Positions 1 through 7,291 of a stretch of DNA of 34,028 bases are shown piece after piece; the first letter of the stretch is position 1, and each line of letters begins with the position of its first letter. This DNA is from Lachnospiraceae bacterium (GTDB lineage Bacteria > Bacillota > Clostridia > Lachnospirales > Lachnospiraceae): contig JAAWNY010000030.1 in NCBI GenBank assembly GCA_022799175.1, positions 1 to 34,028 on the forward strand. The letters are read 5' to 3'. A program made the translations under genes and the position numbers. Under the pieces are notes generated by a model. That model worked only from the letters and a program-made list of their open reading frames with translations. It did not search any database and had not been told where the DNA came from.

Positions 1-278
1 TAATCAAGGAAATGAGGCGAGAACCAACGCCAAACCGTCTGCTCCTTTTTCCGGTTTCGAGATTAAGAATTCCTAAAACCCCTGACTTTTGCTAAAAACA
101 AAACGAAAATATACAAACTCACTTCGCTCAGACAGTGTATATTTTCGTTTCAACGCCAAATTCAGGGATTTAAGGACTTCTAAATCTCTGCAAAGTCAAA
201 ATTCCGCAGACGGTTTGGCGTTGGTTCTCGCCTCATTTCCTTGATTATGCTTCTCGTTTCCTTATCTAAATGACATTG
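1..278. repeat. Large modular palindromic repeat, copy A (cut by the window's left edge)
   Basis: Positions 1-42 are the perfect reverse complement of 206-247. Inside lies a second, imperfect inverted repeat (about 58-98 against 151-190) and an innermost hairpin with arms AAACGAAAATATAC (101-114) and GTATATTTTCGTTT (137-150). The right end reads TTCTCGTTTCCTTATCTAAATGAC, i.e. the family end TCATTTAG in reverse; that end string is given here only to mark the boundary near 274. The left end lies outside the window. The right half (151-280) is almost the same as 18931-19060, and the left half (about 40-112) matches the window's last bases. It lies just downstream of the MutS2-like gene. No coding potential is seen. 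Confidence 0.85.
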
Positions 279-299
279 CCGCCAGAGGATCTCTCTTTT

Positions 300-2201
300 T
301 TATTCTTCTCGCAAAAGCATTCCTTCTGTGTACTTTCTCTCCATATCATGACGCAACTTTCGATTCTCCACCGTATCAAAAATAATGGAAAAATCATAAT
401 CTTCCGGATATAATTTCTCTGCTGCCACATGAAGTTTCACTCGCTTATGGTTAATCCAGATTTTTTTGCCCGGCAGTTGTACTCTTAAAACGCCTTTCTC
501 ATTTACTGGCTCACACACGATTCCGATCTTCCTGTCCGGATAAAGCATAACGCTGTCTCCCCGCTGATACTTTTGTTCCATCTCGCGGTTCCTTTTCTCC
601 TTCCTCATCCGGGAAATACTGGAAGTCTTCTTTTTCTCAATTCTTGTATCTTCCTTCTGAAACCGGTAACTCTTCTCTGCCCCTTCACCATACGCCGCAC
701 GGATTGCCACTCGCAACATCTCATTGGGCATTCCCAACCGATCTGCAATATGGAAGGCACAGCTCTCTCCCGCCTCGCCAATCACCATCTGGTATGTCGG
801 CCTCAGCGTCTCCCGATCAAAGGTCATTCTCGCATTCAAAATTTTCGATGTCCGATTTGCATACTCTTTCACCTCCGGATAATGGGTGGTAACAAGAAAA
901 AGTGCACCGCTTTTTCTCAGTTCCTCTAAGATAGCAATCGCAATGCCCATCCCTTCCGCCGGATCTGTTCCGGAGCCTAACTCATCCATAATCACCAGAC
1001 TGTCCTGATTCATCTCACCCAAGATCTCCAGCACATTTTTGATGTGCGCTGAAAAAGTAGACAAATTTTCCGCAATATTCTGTCCGTCACCGATATCACA
1101 GAGATACGAACTGTTCATACAAATATCCGCCTCTTTACAGGCAACATGCAATCCACACTGCGCCATCATGCAATTCAGCATTACTGTCTTGATTGCCACT
1201 GTCTTCCCTCCCGTGTTTGGACCGGTAATAACGATTCCCCGGACATCCTCGCCGACGGCAAACTGTAATGGCACATGGTTCTCTGATTTCATCAACGGAT
1301 GCCTGGCATCCTTAAGCATAATCCTGCGCTCCGTATTTACAACTGGCGCCACCCCATCCATATCCATACTCAACTTGCCCTTGGATAAAATGAAATCTAG
1401 TTTTTCTATCCTCACAATATTTTGATTCATCGCATCCGCCGCATCCGCCACCATCGCCGTCAAAGTATACAAAATGCGGTACACTTCATTTTCCTCGCTG
1501 ATCTGAAGTAATTGCATTTCTTCATAATATTTAGCTACTCCTGCCGGCTCTAAAAATAACGTATTACCAGTAGCAGATTTATCAATCACACTTCCTGGTA
1601 TTCTCAATTTATACTCTTTTTTTACTGGAACACAGATTCTGCCATTCCGAAGGGTACAGTAATGATCTGCCATGCATTCTTTATTCGAGCGCAGAATCTG
1701 CTCAGCCTTTTTCTTCATCTGTTCTTCGCATCTTGCCATCTGCTCCCGGATCTGCATCAATTCTTTAGAAGCCCTGTCATCTACCTCTCCTCCCCGGATC
1801 TGTCGGCCGATCTCCTCTCGCAGCTCTCTGAGCTCCTGTAAATCTTCCTCATAATAAGCCAAGGGATTCTCATACTGCTTTCCTCTGTTCAGATAATCTT
1901 TCAGACGTCTGACCGCCGCCAACACTTTCTCCACCCGCTCCAACTGATACGGCGTCAGACAATCCCCCTTCCCGGCAACCGTCAAAATATCCCGGATCTC
2001 AGCGACATTCTGCAACGGTGGCGTTCCCAGCTTTTCCATCAGGCATCGGCTATCCGCCGTATCTTTCAACTGTTTTCTCAACTCCCGCTCTGACAGACAA
2101 ACGGACGTCTCCGTTATCTGCTTTCTTGCCCATTCCGTTACTGCCCGCTCCCTCCACATTTCCTTAATCTTATCAAATTCAATTTGTTTCTCAATATTCA
2201 T
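300..2201 (-). CDS. MutS2-like DNA-binding ATPase lacking the Smr domain
   Basis: This 633-residue protein belongs to the MutS/MutS2 ATPase family. The N-terminal half matches the MutS2 lever/clamp region and is rich in charged coiled-coil helices around residues 105-175. The ATPase core has Walker A GPNTGGKT near residue 327 and Walker B with signature LVIMDELGSGTDPAEG near 405. A short basic region and a KOW-like segment (QRGDSVMLYPDRKIGIV) follow. Canonical MutS2 is near 790 residues and ends in an Smr nuclease domain; here the protein stops without one, so it is probably a MutS2 paralogue acting by DNA or ribosome binding rather than cleavage. The ATG at 2201 has an AGGAAA-type ribosome binding site. 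It is transcribed alone, and a terminator-like hairpin lies upstream at 2382-2403. The family is certain, the cellular role is not. Confidence 0.9.
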   Translation of the reverse strand: MNIEKQIEFDKIKEMWRERAVTEWARKQITETSVCLSERELRKQLKDTADSRCLMEKLGTPPLQNVAEIRDILTVAGKGDCLTPYQLERVEKVLAAVRRLKDYLNRGKQYENPLAYYEEDLQELRELREEIGRQIRGGEVDDRASKELMQIREQMARCEEQMKKKAEQILRSNKECMADHYCTLRNGRICVPVKKEYKLRIPGSVIDKSATGNTLFLEPAGVAKYYEEMQLLQISEENEVYRILYTLTAMVADAADAMNQNIVRIEKLDFILSKGKLSMDMDGVAPVVNTERRIMLKDARHPLMKSENHVPLQFAVGEDVRGIVITGPNTGGKTVAIKTVMLNCMMAQCGLHVACKEADICMNSSYLCDIGDGQNIAENLSTFSAHIKNVLEILGEMNQDSLVIMDELGSGTDPAEGMGIAIAILEELRKSGALFLVTTHYPEVKEYANRTSKILNARMTFDRETLRPTYQMVIGEAGESCAFHIADRLGMPNEMLRVAIRAAYGEGAEKSYRFQKEDTRIEKKKTSSISRMRKEKRNREMEQKYQRGDSVMLYPDRKIGIVCEPVNEKGVLRVQLPGKKIWINHKRVKLHVAAEKLYPEDYDFSIIFDTVENRKLRHDMERKYTEGMLLREE

Positions 2202-2375
2202 TTTCCTGTTTCCTTTCCTGCTACCTATCCTTCTGCCTTACAACGCTAACAATCATCAGCACCCAGATATCCGGAACAATCACCAAAAATTATCCGCTCT
2301 CAACAGAAAAGAAAGACTGCCAAAAAATCGCGAAAGCATCCTGTCTTTCCACAACCACGCCATCTGGTCACACGC
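2202..2375. other. Intergenic leader of the MutS2-like gene
   Basis: This 174-base stretch separates the MutS2-like start codon from the terminator hairpin of the small unit upstream. No open frame with a convincing ribosome binding site and no clear promoter could be identified on either strand. Confidence 0.4.
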
Positions 2376-2403
2376 ACAAAAAGCATGGCCATACAGCCAT
2401 GCT
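2376..2403 (-). terminator. Intrinsic terminator of a short transcript
   Basis: Arms AGCATGGC (2382-2389) and GCCATGCT (2396-2403) are perfect complements with a 6-base loop. On the minus strand they are followed by a run of five T. It lies about 220 bases downstream of the consensus promoter at 2605-2633 and closes a short transcription unit. Confidence 0.7.
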
Positions 2404-2536
2404 CATTCTCATTCCGTCCCTCAGAAACAGATATCACACTAAAAAGCAATTGTAAGGCGAAAATGTCAACAGCTACCTCTGCCGCCGACTGGGCAGATCT
2501 CCAGACAAAAACTTCTGAAAATCATCCCTGCAATAT

Positions 2537-2575
2537 TTATTTTGCAATTTTCTTCCTCACAATAACATTTAACAT
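2537..2575 (-). CDS. Candidate 12-codon peptide with strong ribosome binding site
   Basis: The reading frame MLNVIVRKKIAK starts at the ATG at 2575. A perfect AGGAGG ribosome binding site (2583-2588) stands seven bases upstream, and a consensus promoter lies further upstream. The peptide is basic and resembles nothing I recognise. A second frame (2466-2582) encodes 38 residues with several cysteines (it begins MLHVKCYCEEENCKINIAG), but its ATG touches the AGGAGG with no spacer, so it is a poorer match to that site. The unit may instead be a small RNA whose translation is regulatory. Only the signals, not the function, are supported. Confidence 0.4.
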   Translation of the reverse strand: MLNVIVRKKIAK

Positions 2576-2604
2576 GCAACATCCTCCTGAAATTATTTTT
2601 GTTT

Positions 2605-2633
2605 ATTATACACACAAGCCCTCTTTCTGTCAA
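2605..2633 (-). promoter_or_regulatory. Consensus sigma-A promoter of the short transcript
   Basis: On the minus strand TTGACA (2628-2633) and TATAAT (2605-2610) are both perfect matches with a 17-base spacer. The predicted start is near 2598, giving a transcript of about 220 nucleotides to the hairpin at 2382-2403. It is among the closest matches to consensus in the window. Confidence 0.8.
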
Positions 2634-2687
2634 GCCCGAAACTTCTTCCTTTTCCCCTTTGCATATACCTGATTCTCAAAATATCCT

Positions 2688-3554
2688 TTACTGTCCATCC
2701 ATCCCCTTAAACCCTTCTCCAAATACCTCCGTCGTCTCCGTCACCATGATAAATGCATTGGGATCGGCAGAATAAATAATTCTCTTCAATTTATAAAACT
2801 CATGTTTGCGGATGCTGCAAAGAAGTACCTTTACATCCGCCCCACTATAAGCACCTTTCGCATCCATTACCGTCGCGCTGCGTTCCAGCTCGATCAAAAT
2901 CCCTTCCGTAATTTTCTCCGGATACCTAGTCACAATCGTGACCATACTCCCAATATCATTTCCGTAAATAATAGCATCCATCACTCTCGTCTGCGCAAAC
3001 AAACTGATCATTCCAAAAAGCCCCGCTTCTACATTTTGAAATACATAGATAGACATCAATAATATGATTCCGTCCACCATCAACAGTGCTTTTCCGATGG
3101 AGATGTGCGGCTTCTTTTTCTGCAAAATATATCCCAGAATATCTGTACCGCCGGTAGTGGAACCTGTCATAAAAATGCAAGACATACCAATTCCCACCAA
3201 AATTCCGCCAAACAGACTGCTCATCAGCCGATCGCCCCCATAAACGGGAAACACAGGAGTAATCACACAATCCAGAATCAGCGAACAGACGACACAAGCG
3301 ATACCCGTAGTAATCACAAATCTCCGACTAAGCATATACCACGCCAATACCAGCAGAGGAACATTAAAAAGGATAGTCAAAGCCCCTACCGGCAGACCAA
3401 TCAAATAATTGACAATCAACGCAAAGCCGACTGCGCCTCCCGGCGCAATATTCGCCGGCATCACAAAACAATGTGTTCCGATTCCATATATAATAGAGCC
3501 TAATAGCAGAAAAAACACATGTTTTATTTGTTGTATATAATGATTCTGATTCAT
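2688..3554 (-). CDS. YitT family membrane protein (DUF161/DUF2179)
   Basis: This is an integral membrane protein of the YitT family, whose substrate is unknown. It has about five hydrophobic segments in residues 10-180, including the family stretch GIGTHCFVMPANIAPGG, a glycine-rich MTGSTTGGTDILG motif, and a cytosolic C-terminal DUF2179 domain (roughly residues 215-288) ending in EVFGEGFKGM. I place the start at the ATG at 3554 (288 residues), because AGAGGTGG sits just upstream of it. A GTG three codons earlier (3563) would lie inside that ribosome binding site. It is transcribed alone, with no clear terminator before the next minus-strand promoter at 2628-2633. Repeat copy B separates it from asrC upstream. 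Confidence 0.9.
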   Translation of the reverse strand: MNQNHYIQQIKHVFFLLLGSIIYGIGTHCFVMPANIAPGGAVGFALIVNYLIGLPVGALTILFNVPLLVLAWYMLSRRFVITTGIACVVCSLILDCVITPVFPVYGGDRLMSSLFGGILVGIGMSCIFMTGSTTGGTDILGYILQKKKPHISIGKALLMVDGIILLMSIYVFQNVEAGLFGMISLFAQTRVMDAIIYGNDIGSMVTIVTRYPEKITEGILIELERSATVMDAKGAYSGADVKVLLCSIRKHEFYKLKRIIYSADPNAFIMVTETTEVFGEGFKGMDGQ

Positions 3555-3663
3555 TTCTGCCACCTCTCTGTTTTTATCTCTTTATTATAAAGCCTCACCA
3601 GCTATTTGTCGAACCTATTTTCTTCTTTCCCTACCCTTCACCATTTTACTGTCAAATGACTCT

Positions 3664-3862
3664 CAAGTCCTTAAATCCCTGAATTTAGCGTTGAAACGAA
3701 AATATACACGGTCTGAGCGGAGCGAGTTTGTATATTTTCGTTTCGTTTTTAGCAAAAGTCAGGGGTTTTAGGAATTCTTAATCTCGAAACCGGAAAAAGA
3801 ACAGACCATTTTCGATTGCTTCTCTCTCCTCTTTCTTGGCGTACCTTCCATCACTACTTATT
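3664..3862. repeat. Large modular palindromic repeat, copy B
   Basis: The inner hairpin has arms GAAACGAAAATATAC (3693-3707) and GTATATTTTCGTTTC (3730-3744). It is flanked by the inverted TCCTTAAATCCCTGAATTT and AAAGTCAGGGGTTTTAGGA modules seen in copy A. The right side ends in the family flank TTCTTGGCGTACCTT, then a degenerate ACTACTT and CAAATGA. The outer arm is asymmetric: the left side begins directly at CAAGTCC, so this copy has lost its left outer arm. It lies between yitT and asrC. Confidence 0.8.
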
Positions 3863-3880
3863 TGCTGCCCAAATGAAATC

Positions 3881-3925
3881 AAAAACAGAGGAGGAAACCG
3901 GCAATACATTCTGCCGTTTTCCTCC
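3881..3925 (-). terminator. Intrinsic terminator of asrABC
   Basis: On the minus strand a GC-rich stem built from GGAGGAAA with CGGCA pairs with TGCCG and TTTCCTCC (3890-3925). It is followed, after TCTG, by a run of T (3881-3885). It lies 40 bases after the asrC stop codon. Confidence 0.8.
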
Positions 3926-3964
3926 CACCTTGTTACAATTTATCTTACTTCTATCGCTTTATTC

Positions 3965-5029
3965 TTACGCCTGCGGACCCGCATGCTTATGCTGCGACAG
4001 CGGCATCACATGCATATTGCCTCTCTGCTCATTCTCAGCCCAGTAGATATCATCTGCCATCTTCGCTTCCGGATTGAACTCCACACCCTCAAAGATGTGC
4101 TTTACAAATGCCTTATAACCGACACGGTCAATCAGATGTCCGCCATGCAGATACTCCGGCTTATAATCCAAAGCCCATGCAGAGAACTTCTGCCAGTTGG
4201 CGAACATTCCCAGTACTACATCTTCGGTCACCCAGTTTAAGAACAATTTACCAGAACGCGGATTCTGCTTACCAGTACGTCCGCCTAAGGTCACACGATA
4301 CAGCTTTTTCGGATTTCTGGTCCATGCGCTAGTCGGGCAGGCGATGACACACTCACCACAACCCACACAGCAGCAAGTATCTTTATCAATCTTACCATCC
4401 TTATTCAGGGTCAGCACACCGGTTGCGTGATGCTCACAAGCTTTTGCACAAGCGCCACAGCCGATACAACGATCATAATCGTAGACCATCTTGTTGATAC
4501 CCATCACGCCAAAATCATTAAAGTTAGCCTTCACACAGTCATTCGGACAACCAGCTACCGCCACTTTAATATGATAATGAGATGGGAAAATCAATTTCTC
4601 AATCTTTCTTGCCAGCTCATAGGTATTCGCATTGCCCTTGATACAATGGGCATTACCAATACAGGACATGATGTTACGGGCGCCAATGGTCGGATAACCG
4701 CTCTGCGGATCATACTCTGCCGGCTGATGAGCAATCGTCTCCATATCCACACCGCACATCTCCACATCCACATCCTTGATATACTCTTGGATCTTCTTAT
4801 TGCAGGCTTCGATGTTCTCATATTTAATGCCTGGTACATTCAATGTCTGACGAGTACCCATATGGAATGTTCCATTTCCATAGGTCTCACACAGCTCCTG
4901 AACCAGAGACAGATGCTTCGCATTGATCAGACCACCAGGAACGCGCAGCTGAAGCATGAATTCTCCCGCAACCTTGGACTGTCTGTAACAATTTATACGG
5001 ACTTTCTTAACGTCGATATCGTGATTCAT
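3965..5029 (-). CDS. asrC: Anaerobic sulfite reductase subunit C (siroheme/Fe-S)
   Basis: AsrC is the catalytic subunit of the NADH-dependent dissimilatory-type sulfite reductase that reduces sulfite to sulfide in anaerobes. The protein has 354 residues. An N-terminal nitrite/sulfite reductase ferredoxin-like half contains VPGGLINAKHL. The siroheme/4Fe-4S ligands are seen as CIGNAHC and CPNDC. A two-cluster ferredoxin insert follows (CIGCGACAKAC and CVGCGECVIACP). It is the third gene of asrABC, starts 18 bases after asrB, and is followed by an intrinsic terminator. The family assignment is firm from the motif set and from both neighbours. Confidence 0.97.
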   Translation of the reverse strand: MNHDIDVKKVRINCYRQSKVAGEFMLQLRVPGGLINAKHLSLVQELCETYGNGTFHMGTRQTLNVPGIKYENIEACNKKIQEYIKDVDVEMCGVDMETIAHQPAEYDPQSGYPTIGARNIMSCIGNAHCIKGNANTYELARKIEKLIFPSHYHIKVAVAGCPNDCVKANFNDFGVMGINKMVYDYDRCIGCGACAKACEHHATGVLTLNKDGKIDKDTCCCVGCGECVIACPTSAWTRNPKKLYRVTLGGRTGKQNPRSGKLFLNWVTEDVVLGMFANWQKFSAWALDYKPEYLHGGHLIDRVGYKAFVKHIFEGVEFNPEAKMADDIYWAENEQRGNMHVMPLSQHKHAGPQA

Positions 5030-5047
5030 ATTTTTACGCTCCCTTCC

Positions 5048-5839
5048 TTAGTCTACCAGATATTTTGCCTGTGTGTAATTGAACACCGGACCCTCCAGGC
5101 ATACATATACCTCATCAATACGGCAATGGCCGCACTTACCTACCGCACAAGACATCCTGCGCTCAAAGGACACCCAAATTTTCTCATCCGGTACACCGCA
5201 CTTGCTGCACTCGATACCGGTGAATTTCATCATTGGCGGCGGTCCCACGATCACAACCTCATAGTTATCACCAAAGGACGCCCAGTCAATTTTGGAAACA
5301 AACTCGGTCACAAACCCGGTATTCCAACCTTCCTTCTTCTCTGCATCCAAGGTATAGAAGGTGGTGAAACGGTCTTTCCACTTCTCCAGCTCATTCGTAA
5401 ATACGATACCTTCCTCATTCTTGAAACCAGTGATCAGGGTAACACTCTTGGTATATTCAGGCTCATTGTAGAACTTGTTCAACATGCTTCTCACGGGAGC
5501 CAGACCCGTACCGCCGGTAATGACAACCACATGCTTGCCCTCAAACTTATCTACCGGCCAGCCTTTCCCGTAAGCGCCACGCAAGAACAAAACATCGCCC
5601 GGGCCTTTGGTAAAAATCTCGTCTGTCACCTTGCCAACGGAACGGATGGTAAAATCAATCCAACCATCGCCATAAGCGCTGACAGAAATGGGAGCCTCGC
5701 CGATCTTCGGAATGGAGAGCTGTAAAAACTGCCCATGAGCAGGTTTGATATCGGTTTCCACTTTAAAGGTATATTCTAATTTGCTTTCTTTCTTAACTTC
5801 CAGAATCTTACACGGAACCGGTTTTACAATATTATTCAT
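5048..5839 (-). CDS. asrB: Anaerobic sulfite reductase subunit B (FAD/NAD(P) reductase)
   Basis: AsrB moves electrons from NADH through FAD towards AsrA/AsrC. The 263-residue protein has the ferredoxin-NADP reductase fold. Residues about 20-95 form the FAD-binding barrel, with the nucleotide-binding GGTGLAPVRSM loop near residue 110 and VGPPPMM near 198. A C-terminal cysteine cluster, RMSCAVGKCGHC followed by a later Cys, fits the 2Fe-2S site typical of dihydroorotate-dehydrogenase electron-transfer subunits. It sits between asrA and asrC with 18-base gaps on both sides, which implies one mRNA and equal dosage. Confidence 0.97.
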   Translation of the reverse strand: MNNIVKPVPCKILEVKKESKLEYTFKVETDIKPAHGQFLQLSIPKIGEAPISVSAYGDGWIDFTIRSVGKVTDEIFTKGPGDVLFLRGAYGKGWPVDKFEGKHVVVITGGTGLAPVRSMLNKFYNEPEYTKSVTLITGFKNEEGIVFTNELEKWKDRFTTFYTLDAEKKEGWNTGFVTEFVSKIDWASFGDNYEVVIVGPPPMMKFTGIECSKCGVPDEKIWVSFERRMSCAVGKCGHCRIDEVYVCLEGPVFNYTQAKYLVD

Positions 5840-5857
5840 TCTGTTCGTCCCCCTTCC

Positions 5858-6892
5858 TTATTTGCTTTCTTCTGCAAGGATCTCATCGATCGCCTTCGCC
5901 ATCTTGTTCACGGTAGCGGTGATGGAGATAAACTCCGGACATCTGCTGGTGCAGCGGCCGCAGCCCACACACATATGGAAATCTTTGAAACGTGCCTTGT
6001 AGTCATGGAACTTATGGAGCACTTTATAACGCATTCTATCGGCTGCTGTCTTGCGGAACACATGGCCGCCGGCCATGTCGGTAAAGCCCTCGATCTGGCA
6101 AGAAGCAGTAGTTCTCTTTCTCTCACCTACGTTGGTATTCTCATTGTAAATCACATCTGTAGTGCTAAAGCAAGTACAGGTGCTGCAGGCTACGGTACAA
6201 GAGCCACAGGAAATGCAGCGCTTGTTATATTCATTCCACATCGGATGGCTCTTTAGCTTGGTCAGAACCTCCTTGTTTGGAATCTCCGGAATCGTAAGCT
6301 CAATTTCATTCTTCTCGATAAACTCCGGTTTGAAATCTGTGGCAGCCGCCTCAGCGAACAGCGCAGCAAACGCCTCATCCTTCACATCCACGGTCAGCTC
6401 TCCTTCACCCGCGCGGACAGCCATCGCATAATCTTCGGCCTTGTTGGATCCCATGCTCACGCAGAAACAGGTATCCCAGCCTTCGGTACACTCGATCATC
6501 ACGATCTTAACTTTCTCATTCATCCGCTGATAATACATATCGGCAAAGCCGCCGTTTTCCAGATAGATCTTCTCTTGATGATGCTGCGCATTGATATCAC
6601 ATGGACGCATAAAAATCAACAGTTTCTTACTGGTTGCCTTGCTCTCACGGAACTCATCCTCAGTAAAGTAGAACAGGGACTGGGTAACCGGGCTTAAAAC
6701 CTCCTTGGCCGGATAATCAGATTTCTCCTTAAATTCAATCTCCTCCACCTTAGACACCTTATCATATTTGATGATATCCGTATCGGAGTACCGGCCTTTT
6801 CCGGCAAATCTCTTGGGGGCCCATATCTCGTATTCGCCCTGGAGCTGGTCGAAGATCTTATTCACTTCTTCGAAGCTGACTTTGTATCCCAT
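5858..6892 (-). CDS. asrA: Anaerobic sulfite reductase subunit A (4Fe-4S ferredoxin-like)
   Basis: AsrA is the electron-transfer subunit of anaerobic sulfite reductase. The 344-residue protein has two C-terminal 4Fe-4S motifs, CISCGSCTVACSTCTC near residue 228 and CVGCGRCTSRCPE near residue 307. The N-terminal half is the domain shared with hydrogenase/sulfhydrogenase beta subunits (MRPCDINAQHHQEKIYLENG). The ATG at 6892 has an AAAGGAGG ribosome binding site. It is the first gene of asrABC and lies behind a structured leader (6920-7090) that may control expression. No motif is missing and the length is normal. Confidence 0.97.
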   Translation of the reverse strand: MGYKVSFEEVNKIFDQLQGEYEIWAPKRFAGKGRYSDTDIIKYDKVSKVEEIEFKEKSDYPAKEVLSPVTQSLFYFTEDEFRESKATSKKLLIFMRPCDINAQHHQEKIYLENGGFADMYYQRMNEKVKIVMIECTEGWDTCFCVSMGSNKAEDYAMAVRAGEGELTVDVKDEAFAALFAEAAATDFKPEFIEKNEIELTIPEIPNKEVLTKLKSHPMWNEYNKRCISCGSCTVACSTCTCFSTTDVIYNENTNVGERKRTTASCQIEGFTDMAGGHVFRKTAADRMRYKVLHKFHDYKARFKDFHMCVGCGRCTSRCPEFISITATVNKMAKAIDEILAEESK

Positions 6893-6919
6893 ACTTTTTT
6901 ATCCTCCTTTATTTTTGAG

Positions 6920-7082
6920 AGTCCGACAAAACGCGTCACCGGCGCGTTTTTTTGGATACTTCGTGATATTTCCGGATATTCCCAGCATCCGGAACATGCC
7001 TTTTGCAGAACTATCGGTATCCCCGCTTTGTAACCATTCAGAAGCCTGAACCGTTACCCCTCTCCGACGATTCTGATGGACT
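6920..7082 (-). promoter_or_regulatory. Structured 5' leader of asrABC, class not recognised
   Basis: On the minus strand this untranslated leader can fold into several nested helices. A perfect hairpin has arms TTCCGGAT (6970-6977 with 6987-6994). An enclosing pair joins 6954-6959 (GGATAC) with 7017-7022 (GTATCC). A 12-base imperfect hairpin spans 7030-7041 with 7046-7057. A final hairpin with arms AAAACGCG/CGCGTTTT (6928-6935, 6943-6950) ends about 18 bases before the ribosome binding site. AGTCC at 6920-6924 can pair with GGACT at 7078-7082 and enclose everything, while neighbouring GACAAA/TTTGTC offers a competing pairing. I do not recognise a known riboswitch consensus. Confidence 0.45.
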
Positions 7083-7097
7083 TTGTCACGATTCTTA

Positions 7098-7103
7098 TTG
7101 TAA
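7098..7103 (-). promoter_or_regulatory. Probable extended -10 promoter of asrABC
   Basis: The minus strand reads TGTTACAAT, a TGn-extended -10 with one mismatch in TATAAT. No good -35 element is seen at 17 bases. The region just upstream is an AT-rich tract. Transcription would start near 7091 and give a leader of about 200 nucleotides. Confidence 0.4.
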
Positions 7104-7291
7104 CACAAGCGATAAAAAATTTCATTAACAAAAATTAAAAAAACAACAATTTTATGGGGATTTTTGTCAAATTTTTCTATTTGTTTCCCGTATAATAGGA
7201 ATTCCCGCCAAAAATTGCCAGAGATTTCTTCAAACCCCTGATCGTCTTCCGGCGGGCCCCTATCACAGTCACGCAAAGCGCATCTTCATTT

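Noticed and set aside
101..150. Possible CRISPR repeat or integron attC site in the repeated hairpins
   Set aside because: The copies are far apart with genes between them, there are no regular spacers, and no cas or integrase gene is present.
2385..2672. A 95-codon plus-strand frame in the mutS2-yitT gap
   Set aside because: It runs antisense to the short transcription unit with a consensus promoter, and has no ribosome binding site or recognisable domain.
4427..5725. A 432-codon plus-strand open frame antisense to asrB and asrC
   Set aside because: It lies over two genes with complete family motifs, has no recognisable domain or ribosome binding site, and is explained by codon bias on the opposite strand.
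7200..7260. A plus-strand TATAAT with a long CCCGCC/GGCGGG stem, suggesting a small RNA
   Set aside because: The -35 spacing to TTGTCA is about 21 bases and no T-run follows the stem, so neither promoter nor terminator is convincing.
6899..7276. A 125-codon minus-strand frame upstream of asrA
   Set aside because: It crosses the probable asr promoter and the structured leader, has no family likeness and no good ribosome binding site.
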